From positions 346,033-410,032 of the forward strand of contig NZ_CAMPOV010000001.1 of the NCBI RefSeq assembly GCF_946892675.1: DNA of 64,000 nt, written 5' to 3'. Position numbers and translations under genes: made by a program. Shown here one piece after another: positions 42,054 through 51,509 of this stretch. Source of the DNA: Arthrobacter sp. Marseille-P9274. GTDB lineage: Bacteria; Actinomycetota; Actinomycetes; Actinomycetales; Micrococcaceae. Within the stretch, counting starts at the first letter, position 1; every line of letters starts with the position of its first letter. The notes beneath the pieces are model-generated. The model did not search any database. It saw only the letters and a program-made list of their open reading frames with translations, and was not told where the DNA came from.

Positions 42054-43469
42054 ATGGACCGGCTCGGCTGGCTGCCCACCCGCTACATCACGCCGCGCGG
42101 CTGGGGCATGATCGCCACCGCTGTCGCCGTCCTGCTGCTGGCGCAGATCCTAGGCCGGCGGGACCTGCTGGTGCTGGCCGTCTTCCTGGCCGCACTACCC
42201 CTCACCGCCGCCGGGGCGATGGTCCTGCTCAAGCCCGGCTTCGCCGTCGAACGCAGATTCCGCCCGCCTTCGGTGGAAACCGGCCTCGCGACGCAGGTCC
42301 ATCTCGCACTGCGCAGGAACAGGGGCTTCGGCATGGCCTTTATGGAGGAGCAGCTGCCCGCGCGCTTCGGCAACTCGCCCTCCTTCCGTTTCCCGGCCCG
42401 GTTCCCCTCGGCCACCGGCGCGAGCGTCTACGAATACCGGCTGCGCTCGGCCCGGCGCGGGGTGTTTGCGATTGGGCCGGTCACGGCCGACTTCCAGGAT
42501 CCGTTCGGGCTGGCCCGGCACCGGCATAGCCTCGGCGAGGCCTCGCGCCTGGTCGTCACGCCGGCTCCGCTGGAGCTGCCGGCCACCTCGCTGACCGCCG
42601 CCCGCGGCACGGACGGAACCGCGACAACGCGCCGCCAGGCCAACCCGAGCGACGACGATGTGATGACGCGCGAGTACCGGCACGGCGACCCGATGCGGCG
42701 CGTACATTGGCCGGCCACGGCGCGGCAGGGCGAGCTCATGGTCCGCCAGGAGGAGTCAGTCACCACGCCGCAGGCCACGATCATCCTGGACCAGCGCGCC
42801 CCTCTCTTCGAGTCCGGCTTCCTGCCCTCGCACGCCGGCGCGCATGCCGACGACGGCGGCCTGCTGCACACCTCGCCGTCGTTCGAATGGGCGATCACCG
42901 CCGTCGTTTCCGCCGCCCACGACTTCATCCAGCGCAACTACACCGTCCGCCTGCTGGACTGCCACGGCGAGCCGGGCACGCTCCGGTCCCCGTCGGCCCC
43001 CTGGCCCGGGGACGACAGCTTCACTGGGCTGCCGGGCTACCAGAACCTGGCCGAGGGGCTGGCCGCGCTGGGGCTGGCAGGTGAAGCGCACCGGCGGCCC
43101 GAGCGCCCGCATGCCGAGACCGACGCGTTCGGCGACCGGCTGATGGACAAGCTCGCGGCGCACAAGCTCAAGGGCCCGCTGCTGGCAGTGCTGGGCGACA
43201 TCGGGCCGGACGACGCGGCGCGGCTGGCGCCGGCGGCGGAGTTCGGATCGCACGCGTTTGCCCTGGTCGTCTGCGACCACCCGCACGATTCGCCGGCGCT
43301 CCAGGCACTGCGCGACGCCGGCTGGCGGGCCGTGGCGGTGAGCGCCAAGGCATCGCACGCCGCGGCGTGGAGCCACTTCGATGACCTATCCCCGGTCAGC
43401 GCGGCCACCGCCCGCGGCGGCTGGCGCCGGCACGGCGCGGCCGCCGACTCCTCCGAGGCCACGCGATGA
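42054..43469 (+). CDS. DUF58 domain protein, membrane-anchored
   Basis: A 471-residue protein. Two N-terminal hydrophobic helices (GMIATAVAVLLLAQILG, LLVLAVFLAALPLTAAGAMV) anchor a beta-rich segment and then the DUF58 core: REYRHGDPMRRVHWPATARQ with GELMVRQEE. DUF58 contains a von Willebrand A-like fold and works with MoxR ATPases; the exact partner is unknown. The ATG at 42054 has only a weak RBS, so coupling to moxR is likely. Its stop overlaps the next start. Confidence 0.92.
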   Translation: MDRLGWLPTRYITPRGWGMIATAVAVLLLAQILGRRDLLVLAVFLAALPLTAAGAMVLLKPGFAVERRFRPPSVETGLATQVHLALRRNRGFGMAFMEEQLPARFGNSPSFRFPARFPSATGASVYEYRLRSARRGVFAIGPVTADFQDPFGLARHRHSLGEASRLVVTPAPLELPATSLTAARGTDGTATTRRQANPSDDDVMTREYRHGDPMRRVHWPATARQGELMVRQEESVTTPQATIILDQRAPLFESGFLPSHAGAHADDGGLLHTSPSFEWAITAVVSAAHDFIQRNYTVRLLDCHGEPGTLRSPSAPWPGDDSFTGLPGYQNLAEGLAALGLAGEAHRRPERPHAETDAFGDRLMDKLAAHKLKGPLLAVLGDIGPDDAARLAPAAEFGSHAFALVVCDHPHDSPALQALRDAGWRAVAVSAKASHAAAWSHFDDLSPVSAATARGGWRRHGAAADSSEATR

Positions 43470-45850
43470 CCGCCATGCTGGACCGGCCCGTGGCGCCGGA
43501 CCGGCCATCCCAGGGCGGCGAACGACGACGGCGCGTGCCGGGGTTTGCACCGTGGCTCATGTCCGGGGCGGTCGCCTTGGCCACGATCCTGGCGGCGGCG
43601 AACATCCACGGCGTGATCGAACACTGGGGCTGGCTGTGGCCGGTGGTCATTACCGTGCTGGCCGTGGAGGCAGGACCGGGCCTGGCCAGGGCCATGCGCT
43701 GGTCCCCGGTCGCGGGTACGCTGCTGGGCCTGGCCGGGCTGGTCGGCGCCCTGACGGCGCTGTTCCTGCCCGCCACGAGCTTCCTCCTCGTGCTCCCCGG
43801 GCCGGGGAGCCTGCGGGCGCTGGAGTTCCTCATCGCCGATGCGCAGGACTCGGTCGTCTCCCAGGTGGCGCCGGTGCTGGCATCCCCGGGCATCGTCATG
43901 GTTGCCTGCGTCGGAGTGGGCCTGGTCGCCCTGCTTGTGGACACCATGGCCGTGCCGCTGCAACTGCCGGCTGCTTCCGGGTTCGGCCTGCTGGCCATCC
44001 TGGTGGTGCCGGCGATCATCAAGCCCCACAGCCTCGGCCCGGCCGGCTTCCTCGCGGCGGCCGCAGGCTATCTGGCGATCCTTGCCGCGGCCCAATGGCT
44101 GGACGGACTGGACCAGGCGCCGCCCGGCCGGACCGCCGCCGGCCAGTTCGGCCGGGCCGCAGGCATCGGCGCCGGCGCGCTCGTCCTCGCCCTGCTGCTG
44201 CCCCTGGGCATCCCAGGCTTCACCTCCGGTGCCTTCCCGCAGGGTTCCCGGCTGGACTGGCTCGGCGCGCCGACCGGCCTCAACCCGATCCTCAGCCTCG
44301 GCGACAACCTCCGCCGGCCGGGTGCCTTCGGCCGCATGACCTATGCCACCGATTCGAAGACGCCGCTCTACCTTCGGACCGTCACCCTGGAGAACCTCAC
44401 GGGCGCCCGCTGGAGTCCCACGGACACCCGGAGTCAGCAACGCGAAGGGGTGGAAGAGATGGGCACCCCGCGGATCCGCGAGCTCCTGGACGAGGGCACC
44501 GTGACGACCACCGCCATCGAGACCCGTTCCTTCACGAGCCCGTGGCTGCCGGCCCCCTATGCCCCCGCCGAGATCATCGGCGTCGACGGCGACTGGTCCT
44601 GGGACCCGAGAACGCTGGCGGTCCAGGCGTCGCTGGGAACGAGCAGCGCCAACCAGGACTACATCGTCCGCAGCGTCACCTCGGACCTGACCCGGGAAAC
44701 CCTGCAGGATGCCGACCCGCTGGAGTCTCCGACCGTGGACGGCATCTTCACCAGCCTGCCCTCGGACATGCCGGACATCATCGTCGACACCACCGAGGAG
44801 GTCCTGGACGGGCTGGGGGAGCCGTACGACCAGGCGATGGCCATCCAGAGCTACCTGCGCGGCCCCGGCTTCGTGTACTCCGAACAGGCGCCTGTGGACG
44901 GCGGCTATGACCAGAGCGGCTTCGAAGTGGTCGCCGCTTTCCTGGAAGAGAAGGCCGGCTACTGCGTCCACTACGCCGCCACCATGGCCATCATGGCCCG
45001 CGAGGCCGGCATCCCCAGCCGCATCGCCATCGGCTATGCTCCCGGCCGCGAAACCGGCGAGACCGTGGAAGTGGACGGTCGGGACTTGACGGAGCACGAG
45101 GTCGATTCCCGCGACGCCCACGCCTGGCCCGAGCTCTTCTTCGAGGACATCGGCTGGGTCGCCTTTGAACCCACGCCCGGTCGCGGCGCCGTCCCCGCGT
45201 ACGCGCAGCAGCCCACTGTGCGTGTCCCGGACCAGGCCGAGCGCGAGAACCTCAACCCCGGCGGCAATCCCGCTCCGTCCCAGCCAGCGCTGCCCCGCTC
45301 GGGGGAATCCGGGAGCGGTTCGAATGCCGCGGAGGACACACCGGCTACCGGCCTGTGGACCGCGGCAGCCCTCGGCATCCTGGTGCTCGCGCTGGCTGCT
45401 CCGGGCCTCATCCGCAGCTCCCGCACCCGCCGCCGTCGTAACCAGCTGCTCGCCATGGACAGCCCCAACCGCGATACCGCCCTCGTTGCCTGGCGCGAGG
45501 CCCGTGACGCCGCCGCCGATTATGGCATCAGTGCCGCGGCTGAGGAGTCCGCGCGTGCCTTCGAGCGACGGCTCGGGCAGGAGCTCGGAGGCGGCGCTGC
45601 CGCTGCCCTATCGCGGCTCCGCGAGGACTACGAGGTCGCGGCCTACGCCAACCCTGCCGTTCCGCGTCTTGGCAGCCCCGCAATCCGCGGCGCCGTTCCG
45701 GCTGCCGTTCCGCTCGCCGCGGATGAAACCGGCGGCCGACGGCAATGGAGCGACGTTGAGACGGTCACGAGCGGACTGCGCAGGCACAGTTCGTGGCGGC
45801 AGCGCATGCTTGGTTTGCTGTTCCCCCGCTCGCTGTTCGTCCGCCGCTGA
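43466..45850 (+). CDS. Transglutaminase-domain membrane protein
   Basis: A 794-residue protein with about seven N-terminal hydrophobic helices (to about residue 250), an extracytoplasmic region with a transglutaminase-like core (Cys in EEKAGYCVHYAATMAIMARE, His in DSRDAHAWPELFFEDIGWVA, then FEPTPGRG), a second membrane helix near 630 (AAALGILVLALAAPGLI) and a basic cytoplasmic tail. The Cys-His-Asp triad appears intact, so it may be a protease or crosslinker at the cell surface. Operon with moxR and DUF58 is a widespread gene set of unresolved role. Overlaps the DUF58 stop by ATGA. Confidence 0.93.
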   Translation: MTAMLDRPVAPDRPSQGGERRRRVPGFAPWLMSGAVALATILAAANIHGVIEHWGWLWPVVITVLAVEAGPGLARAMRWSPVAGTLLGLAGLVGALTALFLPATSFLLVLPGPGSLRALEFLIADAQDSVVSQVAPVLASPGIVMVACVGVGLVALLVDTMAVPLQLPAASGFGLLAILVVPAIIKPHSLGPAGFLAAAAGYLAILAAAQWLDGLDQAPPGRTAAGQFGRAAGIGAGALVLALLLPLGIPGFTSGAFPQGSRLDWLGAPTGLNPILSLGDNLRRPGAFGRMTYATDSKTPLYLRTVTLENLTGARWSPTDTRSQQREGVEEMGTPRIRELLDEGTVTTTAIETRSFTSPWLPAPYAPAEIIGVDGDWSWDPRTLAVQASLGTSSANQDYIVRSVTSDLTRETLQDADPLESPTVDGIFTSLPSDMPDIIVDTTEEVLDGLGEPYDQAMAIQSYLRGPGFVYSEQAPVDGGYDQSGFEVVAAFLEEKAGYCVHYAATMAIMAREAGIPSRIAIGYAPGRETGETVEVDGRDLTEHEVDSRDAHAWPELFFEDIGWVAFEPTPGRGAVPAYAQQPTVRVPDQAERENLNPGGNPAPSQPALPRSGESGSGSNAAEDTPATGLWTAAALGILVLALAAPGLIRSSRTRRRRNQLLAMDSPNRDTALVAWREARDAAADYGISAAAEESARAFERRLGQELGGGAAAALSRLREDYEVAAYANPAVPRLGSPAIRGAVPAAVPLAADETGGRRQWSDVETVTSGLRRHSSWRQRMLGLLFPRSLFVRR

Positions 45851-45889
45851 CGTGCTCCTGCCGAGGTGGACGGCAGCGGCCGCACCCGA

Positions 45890-46471
45890 TCAGATGCTGC
45901 GGACGACCTTGGCGGGATTGCCGACGGCGATGACGTTCGCCGGCAGATCCTTGGTGACAACGGCCCCGGCCCCGATCACGGTGTTCTGGCCCACCGTGAC
46001 GCCCGGCAGGACGATGGCTCCGCCGCCGATCCAGACGTTGTCGCCGATGACAATGGGCTTGGCCGCTTCCAGCTTTTCCCGCCGCAGCTCCGCCCCCACC
46101 GGGTGGGTGGGAGTCAGCAACTGCACGTTCGGGCCGATCTGCACGTCGTCCCCGATCGTGATGGGGGCGACGTCGAGTGCGGTCAGGTTGTAGTTGATGA
46201 AGGTGCGCGCGCCCACTGTGATGTACTTCCCGTAGTCGACGAACAGCGGCGGCCTGATCTCGGTGCCCTCGCCCAGCGCCCCGAGCAGTTCCCTCAGCAG
46301 TCCCGCCGCTTCCTCCCGGTTCCCCGGCCAGACCCGCGCATACCGGTCCGCCAGCTCGATGGCGCGCATGCTGTCCGCGGCCAATTCCGGGTCGTCGGCG
46401 ATGTACAGGTCGCCGGCGAGCATCCGCTCCCGCATCGACCGGTCGTCGCCCTCAAAATACTCGTCGTCCAT
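45890..46471 (-). CDS. Maltose/galactoside O-acetyltransferase-like protein
   Basis: A 193-residue left-handed beta-helix acetyltransferase. The N-terminal MRERMLAGDLYIADDPELAA is the Mac domain; hexapeptide turns include ALDVAPITIGDDVQIGPNVQ, VIGDNVWIGGGAIVLPGVTV and GQNTVIGAGAVVTKDLPANV. The catalytic His is in LLTPTHPVGAELR. Such enzymes acetylate sugars from acetyl-CoA; the true acceptor is unknown. GGAGGA stands 4 nt before the ATG at 46471, deciding against a longer reading. Confidence 0.93.
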   Translation of the reverse strand: MDDEYFEGDDRSMRERMLAGDLYIADDPELAADSMRAIELADRYARVWPGNREEAAGLLRELLGALGEGTEIRPPLFVDYGKYITVGARTFINYNLTALDVAPITIGDDVQIGPNVQLLTPTHPVGAELRREKLEAAKPIVIGDNVWIGGGAIVLPGVTVGQNTVIGAGAVVTKDLPANVIAVGNPAKVVRSI

Positions 46472-46557
46472 GCGTCCTCCTGCACCTGCCGGTTCACGGG
46501 CAAGTCTACGCACCCGCAGCCTCCCCGTGCGGGACGGGCGCCGGGCGTTTAACGACA

Positions 46558-46592
46558 AGCGGGGCGGCAGGCCCATGGCCCGCCGCCCCGCT
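46558..46592 (-). terminator. Hairpin after the aldehyde dehydrogenase gene
   Basis: AGCGGGGCGGC at 46558-46568 pairs with 46582-46592 (11 bp, loop 13 nt), 14 bp past the stop codon. There is no T run. Confidence 0.6.
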
Positions 46593-46605
46593 CGGTGCAG
46601 GTCGG

Positions 46606-48093
46606 TTACAGCTCGTCCGCGTACGGATCGGCGATGCCGACGTACTGGGTGTAGAGGTACTCCTCGATGCCCTCTTCGCCGCCCTCGCGGCCCAGGCCGG
46701 ACTGCTTGACGCCGCCGAACGGTGCCGCGGCGTTGGAGATGACGCCGGCGTTCAGGCCGAGCATGCCGGTCTCCAGCTTCTCGCTCACGCGCAGGCCCCG
46801 GTTGAGGTCCTTGGTGTAGACGTAGGCAACCAGGCCGTACTCGCTCGCGTTGGCCAGCCGGACGGCGTCCTCTTCGGTGCTAAAGGTGACGATCGGGGCG
46901 ACCGGGCCGAAGATCTCCTCGGCGAGGATGCGTGCCTTCGGCGAGACGTTGGTGAGCACGGTCGGCTGGTAGAAGTAGCCGGGGCCGTCCACCGGAGCGC
47001 CGCCGGTCACGGCCTTGGCGCCGTGGGAGATGGCGTCCTCGACCAGCTCGTGCACGCCGTCGCGGGCCTTGCCGTCGATCAGCGGGCCGACGTTGGACTC
47101 GGGCTCGGTGCCGCGGGCCGGGGTCAGCTCGGCGATCTTGGCGGCGAACTTCTCGGCGAAGGCGTCGGCGATGGAATCCTGCACGATGAAGCGGTTGGCC
47201 GCGGTGCAGGCCTCGCCCATGTTGCGCATCTTCGCGGCCAGCGCGCCGTCAACGGCCTTGTCCAGGTCGGCGTCCTCGAAGACCAGGAACGGCGCGTTGC
47301 CGCCGAGCTCCATCGAGGTGCGCAGGACGCGGTCGGCCGAGTCGCGGATCAGGGCCTGGCCCACGGGGGTGGAGCCGGTGAAGGAGAGCTTGCGGAGCCG
47401 CTCGTCCTTGATCAGCGGGCCGGTGACCTTGCCGGCGGTGGAGGTCTGGATGACGTTCAGGACGCCGGCGGGCAGGCCGGCTTCCTGCATGACCTGGGCG
47501 AAGAGCAGGCTGGTCAGCGGGGTCAGCGTGGCCGGCTTGAGGATCGCGGTGCAGCCGGCAGCGACGGCGGGCGCGATCTTGCGGGTGGCCATGGCCAGCG
47601 GGAAGTTCCAGGGGGTGATGAGCAGGCAGGGGCCGACAGGCTTCTTCTGAACCAGCAGGCGGTTCTTGCCGTCCGGCGCGGTGGCGTAGCGGCCGCCGAT
47701 GCGGACAGCTTCCTCGGAGAACCAGCGCAGGAACTCGGCGCCGTAGGCCACCTCGCCGCGGGCCTCGGCCAGAGGCTTGCCCATTTCCAGGGTCATCAGC
47801 AGCGCGAAGTCTTCGGCGCGCTCGGTCACCAGTTCGAAGGCACGGCGCAGGATTTCGCCGCGCTCGCGCGGGGCGGTCTTGGCCCAGTCGGCCTGGGCGG
47901 CTGCAGCTGCGTCCATCGCGGCGGCACCGTCTTCGGGCTGCGCGTTGGCAATGGTGAGCAGGACCTTGCCGGTGGCGGGGTCTTCGACGTCCAGCGTCTG
48001 GCCGCCGGCAGCGTCGCGCCACTCGCCGTTGATCAACAGACCGGTGGGAACCTTTGCCAGCAGTTCCGCTTCGCGGTTGGCGGTTTCAGCCAT
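46606..48093 (-). CDS. gabD: NAD(P)-dependent succinate-semialdehyde dehydrogenase
   Basis: A 495-residue aldehyde dehydrogenase. Active-site motifs: LLITPWNFPLAMATRKIAPA, SFTGSTPVGQALIRDSA, catalytic Glu in SMELGGNAPFLVFEDADLD and Cys in MGEACTAANRFIV. The CTAANR context and the ending GGVKQSGLGREGGEEGIEEY are typical of succinate-semialdehyde dehydrogenases, which feed GABA carbon into the TCA cycle; the exact substrate is inferred. GGAGG lies before the ATG at 48093. No transaminase is adjacent. A regulatory palindrome stands upstream. Confidence 0.9.
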   Translation of the reverse strand: MAETANREAELLAKVPTGLLINGEWRDAAGGQTLDVEDPATGKVLLTIANAQPEDGAAAMDAAAAAQADWAKTAPRERGEILRRAFELVTERAEDFALLMTLEMGKPLAEARGEVAYGAEFLRWFSEEAVRIGGRYATAPDGKNRLLVQKKPVGPCLLITPWNFPLAMATRKIAPAVAAGCTAILKPATLTPLTSLLFAQVMQEAGLPAGVLNVIQTSTAGKVTGPLIKDERLRKLSFTGSTPVGQALIRDSADRVLRTSMELGGNAPFLVFEDADLDKAVDGALAAKMRNMGEACTAANRFIVQDSIADAFAEKFAAKIAELTPARGTEPESNVGPLIDGKARDGVHELVEDAISHGAKAVTGGAPVDGPGYFYQPTVLTNVSPKARILAEEIFGPVAPIVTFSTEEDAVRLANASEYGLVAYVYTKDLNRGLRVSEKLETGMLGLNAGVISNAAAPFGGVKQSGLGREGGEEGIEEYLYTQYVGIADPYADEL

Positions 48094-48223
48094 AGCGGTG
48101 CCTCCAATGTTGGTAAGTGATTGGTTGGGCTTCAGTGCCCTACTGCATCCACCGTAGGTGCTGAGCCTCACGCAGGTAAATGCGGTACTGCACTACATTA
48201 CATCCGAGGTGCTGTGCAGATAG

Positions 48224-48238
48224 ACAAAGGATCTTTGT
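48224..48238. promoter_or_regulatory. ACAAAG/CTTTGT palindrome
   Basis: ACAAAG-GAT-CTTTGT lies between rsmI and gabD, 130 bp upstream of the gabD start, and could bind a regulator of gabD. No regulator gene is adjacent. Confidence 0.45.
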
Positions 48239-48299
48239 ACGATCCTGTGTGACGAAACGGGTCCTCCGGCTGGGGCCCGCGCCGGGGGAAAGCCGGCGC

Positions 48300-49166
48300 T
48301 CAGGCCTTGGGCGGCCGGGCGGCGAGGACGGCGGAGTAGAGCTCCCGCTTGCTGATCCGGGCATCGGCGGCGACCGCCGCGACGGCGTCCTTCAGCCGCG
48401 AGCCCTGCCCGATCAGCTCGGTGACTGCCGCGACGTGGTCCTTGGCCTGCTCGGGCGGGGCATCCGGCGCTCCCGACACGACGACGGCGATCTCGCCGCG
48501 GACCTCGGAGGACTCCGCCCATTCGAGCAGCTCGCGGACGGGTCCGCGCAGGACCTCCTCGTGCAGCTTGGTCAGCTCCCGGCAGACGGCCGCGCGGCGC
48601 TCCGGGCCGAAGGCCGTGTCCAGCGCCCGCAGCATCGGCTCGAGCCGGTGCGGAGCTTCGAAGAAGACCATCGTGCGCTTTTCGTCGACGAGCTCGGTCA
48701 GCCGGGCCTGCCGCTCGCCCTGCTTGCGCGGCAGGAACCCTTCGAAGGTGAAGCGGTCGGTCGGCAGGCCGGACAGCGCGAGGGCGGTCAGCACCGCGGA
48801 CGGACCGGGGACGGCCGTCACCACGAGTCCGTCGGTGACCGCGGCCTCCACCAGCCGGAAACCCGGGTCGGAGACGGCGGGCATGCCGGCATCCGTCACC
48901 ATGACCAGGGTGCTGCCGGAGCGGACCAGGTCGAGCAGTTCGGCCGTGCGTGTGGCTTCGTTGTGCTCGTGGTAGCTGATGATGCGCCCGCCGGCCGTGA
49001 TGCCCAGGGCATGCAGGAGCTTGTGCAGCCGGCGGGTGTCCTCGGCCGCCACGACGTGCGCGGTCTGCAGCAGTTCAACCAGCCGCGGCGAGGCGTCGCC
49101 GATGTTGCCGATCGGCGTTCCCGCCAGGACGATCTGACCGGGGCCGCCGGCTACCTGCTCATTCAC
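48300..49166 (-). CDS. rsmI: 16S rRNA (cytidine1402-2'-O)-methyltransferase
   Basis: A 288-residue tetrapyrrole-methylase-fold enzyme that 2'-O-methylates C1402 of 16S rRNA. Motifs: IVLAGTPIGNIGDASPRLVE, VVAAEDTRRLHKLL, ISYHEHNE, VMVTDAGMPAVSDPGFRLV and VTAVPGPSAVLTALALSGLP. The GTG at 49166 has no RBS but a TAGGGT 7 nt upstream, suggesting a leaderless transcript. The rsmI gene close to a divergent protein mannosyltransferase gene is conserved in actinobacteria, including mycobacteria; here a PBP gene sits between them. Confidence 0.95.
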   Translation of the reverse strand: MNEQVAGGPGQIVLAGTPIGNIGDASPRLVELLQTAHVVAAEDTRRLHKLLHALGITAGGRIISYHEHNEATRTAELLDLVRSGSTLVMVTDAGMPAVSDPGFRLVEAAVTDGLVVTAVPGPSAVLTALALSGLPTDRFTFEGFLPRKQGERQARLTELVDEKRTMVFFEAPHRLEPMLRALDTAFGPERRAAVCRELTKLHEEVLRGPVRELLEWAESSEVRGEIAVVVSGAPDAPPEQAKDHVAAVTELIGQGSRLKDAVAAVAADARISKRELYSAVLAARPPKA

Positions 49167-49173
49167 AGCATCA

Positions 49174-49179
49174 ACCCTA
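49174..49179 (-). promoter_or_regulatory. -10 TAGGGT of rsmI
   Basis: Minus strand TAGGGT, 7 nt, GTG. It lies in the 53-bp gap after the PBP gene, so rsmI can be transcribed on its own. Confidence 0.5.
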
Positions 49180-49219
49180 CCGGGCGGCGCTCCCGTCCCG
49201 GAGCCCGCGGGCAGAGCGC

Positions 49220-51316
49220 CTACGGGTAGAGCATGTTCGCGGGGACGCTGCCGAAGCCGCCAGTGTCGTAGTACTCCGCCACCTTCTTCATGTACCCGGT
49301 CCACTGCGCGCCGGCGATCGAGGAGCCATCCACGAACTCGCGGGCCACCCCGTTGACCGGCACGTAGTTCAGCGACGAGTAGGACTGCCAGGTGCCGACC
49401 CATGACGCCGTCGAAATGCCTTGCGTGTAGCCGACGGTCCAGGTCTGTTCGGACAGGTCCGTGGTGCCCGTCTTCGCAGCGGCCGGCACACCGATCGGCT
49501 CGATGCTACCGGGCCGGTTTTCCACGAGTTTCTGCAGCGGCTTGCTGATCGCCGCCGCGACGTCCTGGGAAATGGCCTGGCTGCACTTCTGGTCCGGCAC
49601 GTCGTACTTGGTGCCCTGCGAGTCCGTGACTTCCAGCAGCGCGATCGGCTCGCAGTAGCGGCCGCCGGAGGCGAAGGTGGCATAGGCCGCGGCCATGGTC
49701 ATCGGCGAGACCTCCTGGCCGCCGATGATGAAGGACGGGCTGGCGACCTCCAGCGGCTTCCCGTCGACGGCACGGTGCACGCCCATCCGCGTGGCGGCAT
49801 CCTGAATGTCGCAGAGGTCCAGCTGGGCCGCCTGCGCCGCGGTGGCGGAGTTGACCGAATTCGTCAGGCCCTCGCTGACGGTCATGGGCCGGGCATAACC
49901 AGGCAGGGCGTTCTTGAAGCTCCACTGGCTGAACACGGTGTTCTTCGGGGCACAGCTGGCCTTCCAGTCGTAGCCCTCCGGGTAGAAGGTCCTGCTGGCG
50001 TCGACCACCTCGTTCAGCGCCCGCCCCGCTTCCAGCCAGGCCACGGTGGTGAACGGCTTCATGGTGGAACCGGGCTGGAAGCCGTAGGGCGTGCCGCCCA
50101 TGGAGGCGTCCACGTTGAAATTCAGCTCCGTGTTGGAGGCCGCGGGTTCCGGGCTGTACTTCGTGTTCTGCGCCATCGCCAGGATCTTGCCGGTGCCCGG
50201 TTCCACGGAGACCATCGAGGAGCCGGCGCCGGACTCGTCGCCCATCGGCACCTGCTTCTCGATCTGCGTCTGGGCCTCCTCCTGCAGCCGCGAGTCGAGC
50301 GTGGTCTTGATGGTCAGCCCGCCGCGGGCCAGCAGCCTCGCCCGCTCGGTGGCGTCCTTGCCGAACACGTCGGACTGCAGCACGAGGTTCTCCACGTAGT
50401 TGCAGAAGTAATCGGCCATCGCCGCGGCCGTGCAGCCGGAATGGATCGGCTGCGGGTCCAGGTCCAGCCCGGACGCCTTGGCCTCCTTGTATTCGTCCTC
50501 GGTGATCTTGCCGTTCTCAAGCATCGCCGCCAGCACCATGTCGCGGCGTTCCTTGGTCACGTCCGGGTTGGTTACCGGGTCGAAGTAGTTCGGCGACTGG
50601 ACCATGCCGGCCAGCATGGCCGACTGCGCAATGTTGAGTTCCTTGGCGGGAATCCCGAAGAAGGCCTGGGATGCCGCCTCCACCCCATAGGTCTGGCGGT
50701 TGAACAGCACGATATTCAGGTAGCCCTGCAGGATCTCGTCCTTGGAGTACTCGCGCTCCACCGTGACGGCCAGCTTGGCCTCGCGGACCTTATCGGCCAG
50801 GGACTTCGTGCCGCTGATCGTCAGTTCCTCGACCGGCTTGCCCGCCTGGACGCCGGCATCGATCAGGACGTTGTTGACGTACTGCATGGTGATGGTCGAC
50901 GCGCCCTGCAGCCCGCCGCCGGCGGCGTTGTTCACCAGCGCGCGGGCCATGCCCTGCAGGTCCACGCCGCCGTGGTCGTAAAACCGGGCGTCCTCGATCG
51001 AAATAATCGCATCCTGCATGTGCTGCGAAACCTCGTCCAGCTTCACCGGCTCGCGGTTCTCGGCGTAGAAGGAGGCGATCAGCTTCCCGTCCGCGCTGTA
51101 GATCTTCGACGGCGCATCCAGCGGCCCGCGCTCCAGCTCGCCGGGGAGGTGTTCAAACAGTTCGGCGACCTGGCTGCCGCCCGACGCCGCCACCGCCGTC
51201 GCCGGAACCAGCAGCCCGGCCGTGAGGACGCCGCACAGCGCGCTGACCGCCAGGAACAGGGCGATCTTCCCGCGCTTGGTGAGGGAATCCGGCAAGGACA
51301 GATGAGGCTTAGGCAC
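49220..51316 (-). CDS. Class A penicillin-binding protein
   Basis: A 698-residue bifunctional peptidoglycan synthase. After a membrane anchor (IALFLAVSALCGVLTAGLLV) comes the glycosyltransferase domain (IISIEDARFYDHGGVDLQGM; GASTITMQYVNN; KLAVTVEREYSKDEILQGYL) and the transpeptidase with SxxK GSTMKPFTTV, SxN LTNSVNSATA and KTG AAAKTGTTDLSEQTW. It polymerises and crosslinks lipid II outside the membrane. The C terminus lacks the PASTA repeats of some relatives. The GTG at 51316 lies 7 nt after TAACGT (leaderless); a GTG at 51361 would add 15 residues. Confidence 0.95.
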   Translation of the reverse strand: MPKPHLSLPDSLTKRGKIALFLAVSALCGVLTAGLLVPATAVAASGGSQVAELFEHLPGELERGPLDAPSKIYSADGKLIASFYAENREPVKLDEVSQHMQDAIISIEDARFYDHGGVDLQGMARALVNNAAGGGLQGASTITMQYVNNVLIDAGVQAGKPVEELTISGTKSLADKVREAKLAVTVEREYSKDEILQGYLNIVLFNRQTYGVEAASQAFFGIPAKELNIAQSAMLAGMVQSPNYFDPVTNPDVTKERRDMVLAAMLENGKITEDEYKEAKASGLDLDPQPIHSGCTAAAMADYFCNYVENLVLQSDVFGKDATERARLLARGGLTIKTTLDSRLQEEAQTQIEKQVPMGDESGAGSSMVSVEPGTGKILAMAQNTKYSPEPAASNTELNFNVDASMGGTPYGFQPGSTMKPFTTVAWLEAGRALNEVVDASRTFYPEGYDWKASCAPKNTVFSQWSFKNALPGYARPMTVSEGLTNSVNSATAAQAAQLDLCDIQDAATRMGVHRAVDGKPLEVASPSFIIGGQEVSPMTMAAAYATFASGGRYCEPIALLEVTDSQGTKYDVPDQKCSQAISQDVAAAISKPLQKLVENRPGSIEPIGVPAAAKTGTTDLSEQTWTVGYTQGISTASWVGTWQSYSSLNYVPVNGVAREFVDGSSIAGAQWTGYMKKVAEYYDTGGFGSVPANMLYP

Positions 51317-51323
51317 TCTGTAA

Positions 51324-51329
51324 ACGTTA
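51324..51329 (-). promoter_or_regulatory. -10 TAACGT of the PBP gene
   Basis: Minus strand TAACGT, 7 nt, GTG at 51316. Confidence 0.45.
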
Positions 51330-51496
51330 TGGCAACCGGCTGAGAGGATACTGGAAGCCACGCCACCCCCGAAACCCGGCGTGCCGCCGCAGCCGGGCGG
51401 ATGCCCTAGAGTCGGAGGGTGGCTTCATCCGTCCCCGGGTCGATCCGCCGCCCAGACGGCGGCTCCCCGCGGCGCACTCCTGAGGTTACCGGCGGG

Positions 51497-51502
51497 TAGG
51501 AT
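51497..51502 (+). promoter_or_regulatory. -10 TAGGAT of the mannosyltransferase gene
   Basis: TAGGAT, 7 nt, GTG at 51510. No RBS is visible. Confidence 0.45.
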
Positions 51503-51509
51503 GGCGGAC

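Noticed and set aside
43037-45121. Minus-strand open frame of 694 codons
   Set aside because: Antisense to the DUF58 and transglutaminase genes, no motifs, His/Gly/Arg-rich translation typical of shadows in high-GC DNA.
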